Below, one piece after another: positions 61,362 to 64,000 of a stretch of DNA of 64,000 bases. Every line of letters starts with the position of its first letter. Position 1 is the stretch's first letter. The notes under the pieces were generated by a model. It had not been told where the DNA came from and ran no database searches. It saw nothing but the letters and a program-made list of their open reading frames with translations. The DNA comes from Parelaphostrongylus tenuis (lineage: Eukaryota > Nematoda > Chromadorea > Rhabditida > Metastrongylidae). The stretch lies in assembly GCA_019055375.1 (NCBI GenBank), contig JAHQIW010005325.1, positions 62,001 to 126,000 on the forward strand, in the 5' to 3' direction. Both the position numbers and the translations under genes were made by a program.

Positions 61362-61635
61362 GCTCTCAGCGTTAAACAATCCCCGAGGAATGCGGCACAC
61401 ATTGTTTAAGTACGTTTCGGGTGAATGAATGCATATCTAGCCTTTACAATGCGCACGATGGCCTCCCGCCGTATCGAATCAGTGCTGCTTATCCTCCTAG
61501 ACAAGTTTGCATCCAGTCCAATATATTTTACTGACCCAAGAACGATGAATGGCTTGGTGAGCCCGTGAGAGTGAAATCGAACTACAAGTTTGGTATGCGA
61601 TGCAGGGCACCTCTAACCACTGCGCACCATGCGCT
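61362..61635 (-). repeat. SINE family A copy, tandem with the previous one
   Basis: Same orientation and 27 bases away: tail GAGCTCTCAGCGTTAAACAA, body GAATCAGTGCTGCTTATCCT, GAATGGCTTGGTGAGCCCGT, head (reversed) GGGCACCTCTAACCACTGCG. Confidence 0.85.
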
Positions 61636-61730
61636 CCGCACAGATAATAGCGATGGAATACTGTAGAGAAGTTTTATGAATGACATAGACAACATATGTG
61701 GGTTTCATCCCTATGACCTATAGGAGGGCA

Positions 61731-61960
61731 TGCGGCGCAATGGTTATAAGCGCTCTGCATCACAGATAAGGTCGATGGTTCGAGATCGCGCTCATAGCTC
61801 ATCAAACCATATATCCTTCGGTTGTTGGTAAATTGGTACCAGGCTAGTTTCAGACTTGTCTGAGAGGATAAGCAGCACTAATTCAATGCAGCCGGAGGCC
61901 ACCGCGAGTCATTGTAAAAGTCAGATATGCATTCAATCATCTCAAACGATGATCATTTAC
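61731..61960 (+). repeat. SINE family A copy, opposite orientation
   Basis: Head GCATGCGGCGCAATGGTTAT, B box GATGGTTCGAGATCGC, body GGTAAATTGGTACCAGGCTA, GAGGCCACCGCGAGTCATTG, CAATCATCTCAAACGATG. It faces the previous copies head to head. Confidence 0.87.
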
Positions 61961-62383
61961 TACCGATTATTATTTCCACTCATATTACTGAAAAGCTAAA
62001 GAAGTGAGCGTATGATGTAAACCGAAACTTACCGGCTAACGTATACAAATATGTTGAATAAAGTGTGGATATAGAAAAATTGATGACCTGTAAAACGGCC
62101 TGTAAAACACAAATAGAACGTCAATAACGATGATATCAATCAATTATTATCACGACCGACTATCGATTAACCTCGACATACACTTGATAACTTCGTATAT
62201 TTCTAAGTAAGCAAATAAAAGGCTATTGAAAGGTGATTTATCAAACACAGTGTAGACAGTAGAATAAATACGACTGCTGGCTAACGTTTCGGCAGTCTTG
62301 CCTTCTCCAAAGCCTCAAAGAGTCTTAACGTGCAATTTACTTAGTCAAACACTTCCATATCCAACACAGAAAAAAAACTTTAA

Positions 62384-62574
62384 CCCACTGAGGACCAGAG
62401 GAAGGCGACGTCGCGCTGTCACTTGCAGGTACTCAGACAAACGCCCAGACATGCGACTTTACCCTTGCGTGCCTGGCTGCTTTCCCACAATACGCGATGC
62501 TGTCATCACAGTACCTGAGTGAGATTCGACGCCGTACGAGGAACATCAAATTGGCTCTTACGGTCCTTGGAGGG
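62384..62574. mobile_element. piggyBac-like MITE (family P) with TTAA flanks
   Basis: 191 bp bounded by TTAA on both sides (62380-62383 and 62575-62578). Ends CCCACTGAGGACC and, reversed, CCCTCCAAGGACC form a 13-bp terminal inverted repeat with three mismatches. TTAA duplication plus CCC ends is the piggyBac signature. The interior is GC-rich and non-coding. Confidence 0.72.
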
Positions 62575-62960
62575 TTAAACGAAATTTTAAATCGCAAAGC
62601 GATCAGCTGTATTTGACTAACCGTTTTGTTTTTCTGTCCACTAAATGCCTACACGAGCAAGGTGTGTGCCTGGTTACGATTCATTATGATCGACCCAAAA
62701 TATAGCGCGAAATCACTCGTGATAAAAAAGGCACTCATCGTAACGATTCATATCTGGGTTTTTGGAACGGATCTAAAACGCCTCAAGGACTAATAATTTA
62801 CGATTTGAAATCTCGTTTGTTTTTTTTCTGCTTTAGATATGAAAGTCTTTGACTACGTAAATTGCACGTCACTATGACTCTCTTAGGCTTTGAAAAAGGC
62901 AAAACAAGATTGCCGTATATGTCGTACTGTCTGCACTGCATTCAATTAATCGTCTTTAAA

Positions 62961-63158
62961 CCCTCTGAGGACCAGCACTGATAGGCAGGCTGTGCCATGA
63001 CGTCACTTGCGCAGCAGTCGGATAAGCGGCTCTGCATGTCTGTGAATGCGTCTGGCTGCCTGCTTGCTTTCCCATGAGACGCGGCACCGCCACTACAAGC
63101 TGAATAGATTTGAAATCGCGCGGTGAGCACTGAACTGACTCTCATAGTCCTTGAAGGG
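62961..63158. mobile_element. piggyBac-like MITE (family P), second copy
   Basis: Starts CCCTCTGAGGACCAG after TTAA(A) and ends GTCCTTGAAGGG. It shares GTGATAGGCAGGC-like text (CTGATAGGCAGGCTGTG) and TGCTTTCCCA with the neighbours. The right TTAA has decayed. Confidence 0.7.
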
Positions 63159-63679
63159 CTAACAGCAGCGTGTTTTCTACGAAAAAATTTCAGAGAATAA
63201 TCACTTTGTCCATGACAATGGTAACAGCCTGATAACAACTATACGCTTTGAATGATGGTGAGCATACAGCACAAAGACCCATAGATTTATGGGATACACT
63301 GTACGATCGCCATACCAATTGCCACGGACGAAGTTTTCAAGACCGCAGTAACTGATTTCAGTGCGATCGACAGGCCTACTAGGCATAGTAGATACGGAAT
63401 CCAGTGAAGAAGTGAGGTACCATAAAGTTACAAGAACGCAGATGATGCCAGATTAATCCAGTATGAGACAATCATGGCATGCAACATGGAGCGCCAAGTA
63501 GGGTAGAACAAAACATAAATTTGATAGAGCGGTGTAACTGCTAATAAGAGCACGGAAGGAAGAAGGAAGGAGTAGGAGACGCGGGTGGTTGAGAGCTGGT
63601 GGCTCTGACTCCCTCCCTAATTCACGGACGCCCCAACAATGGCTATCCTCGAGATAAAATACACAAATATGCTGAATAA

Positions 63680-63898
63680 CCCTCGAGTACCAGTGGTGAT
63701 AGGCAGGCGGCATAGCATCGTCGCTTACGCGACAGCCAGAGCGCGCCATGCCACTGTGAAAGAAAGTCGTGTTGTCTGCGTCTGCGTTCCCACAAGCGCC
63801 TTCAATCTCACGACACTGAGACGCCGTCGCTACAGTAGCTGAAGGAAATTTGACGTCTCGCGGCATGGGACGAAAAGTCCCACACTGTCCTTGAAGGG
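63680..63898. mobile_element. piggyBac-like MITE (family P), third copy
   Basis: Starts CCCTCGAGTACCAGTGGTGA and ends CTGTCCTTGAAGGG, with TGGGACGAAAAGTCCCA near its right end. Target-site remnants are not clear. Confidence 0.68.
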
Positions 63899-64000
63899 AT
63901 GACCGCTCCCTATTTAGGATAGATTCGCTGAGACTTTCAGCCGTTCAGAAAAGAGCCAACCATGTAGTGGGGGCTTTACGCGAAATGTCCCTGGTGTGGC

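Overview
This window looks like nuclear DNA of a clade V parasitic nematode, most likely a strongylid such as a hookworm. The reasons are short-exon genes with TTTCAG-type acceptors, an acceptor-like site directly before a start codon (spliced-leader style), and degenerate mariner and RTE-type retrotransposon pieces of the kind strongylids carry, together with tRNA-headed short repeats. I saw no bacterial operons, rRNA, CRISPR array or virus. Species is inference.

Two real protein genes are supported. At the left edge (59-5255, + strand, 5' end outside the window) is an RBM5/RBM10-type splicing factor: end of RRM1, RanBP2-type zinc finger, RRM2, a Gln/Pro-rich linker, OCRE domain, C2H2 finger and G-patch, in 14 visible exons. 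From 60760 down to 33834 (- strand) is an importin-7/8 (karyopherin-beta) homologue in 29 short exons spread over 27 kb. I could place nearly every exon by splice sites, phase and alignment to the IPO7 family. Its reading frame is broken at four places by what look like 1- or 2-base losses, and the RBM5-like gene has one phase conflict. Splice sites and domains are otherwise clean, so draft-assembly indels seem likelier than pseudogenes.

Between the genes (about 5.6-33.6 kb) I find no confident gene. It holds mariner remnants (9.4, 28.1 kb), an RTE endonuclease remnant (23.2 kb), a terminal-inverted-repeat element (19.3 kb) and an inverted relative (24.2 kb), a near-perfect 70-bp-arm foldback (21.6 kb), tRNA-like repeats, and a duplicated block with a conserved reading frame (26.2-27.1 kb).

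The importin introns and upstream flank are packed with mobile DNA. There are about ten copies of one tRNA-headed SINE-like family (A), two smaller tRNA-like families (B and C), non-autonomous DNA elements, 5'-truncated RTE copies (48.5-50.1 and 54.0-54.5 kb), a 335-bp alternating purine/pyrimidine tract (54.8-55.2 kb), and a cluster of piggyBac-like MITEs with TTAA-flanked ends (62.4-63.9 kb). The two genes act in separate nuclear processes, pre-mRNA splicing and nuclear import; nothing suggests they are co-regulated. The strongest candidates for something undescribed are the repeat families, not a new gene system.
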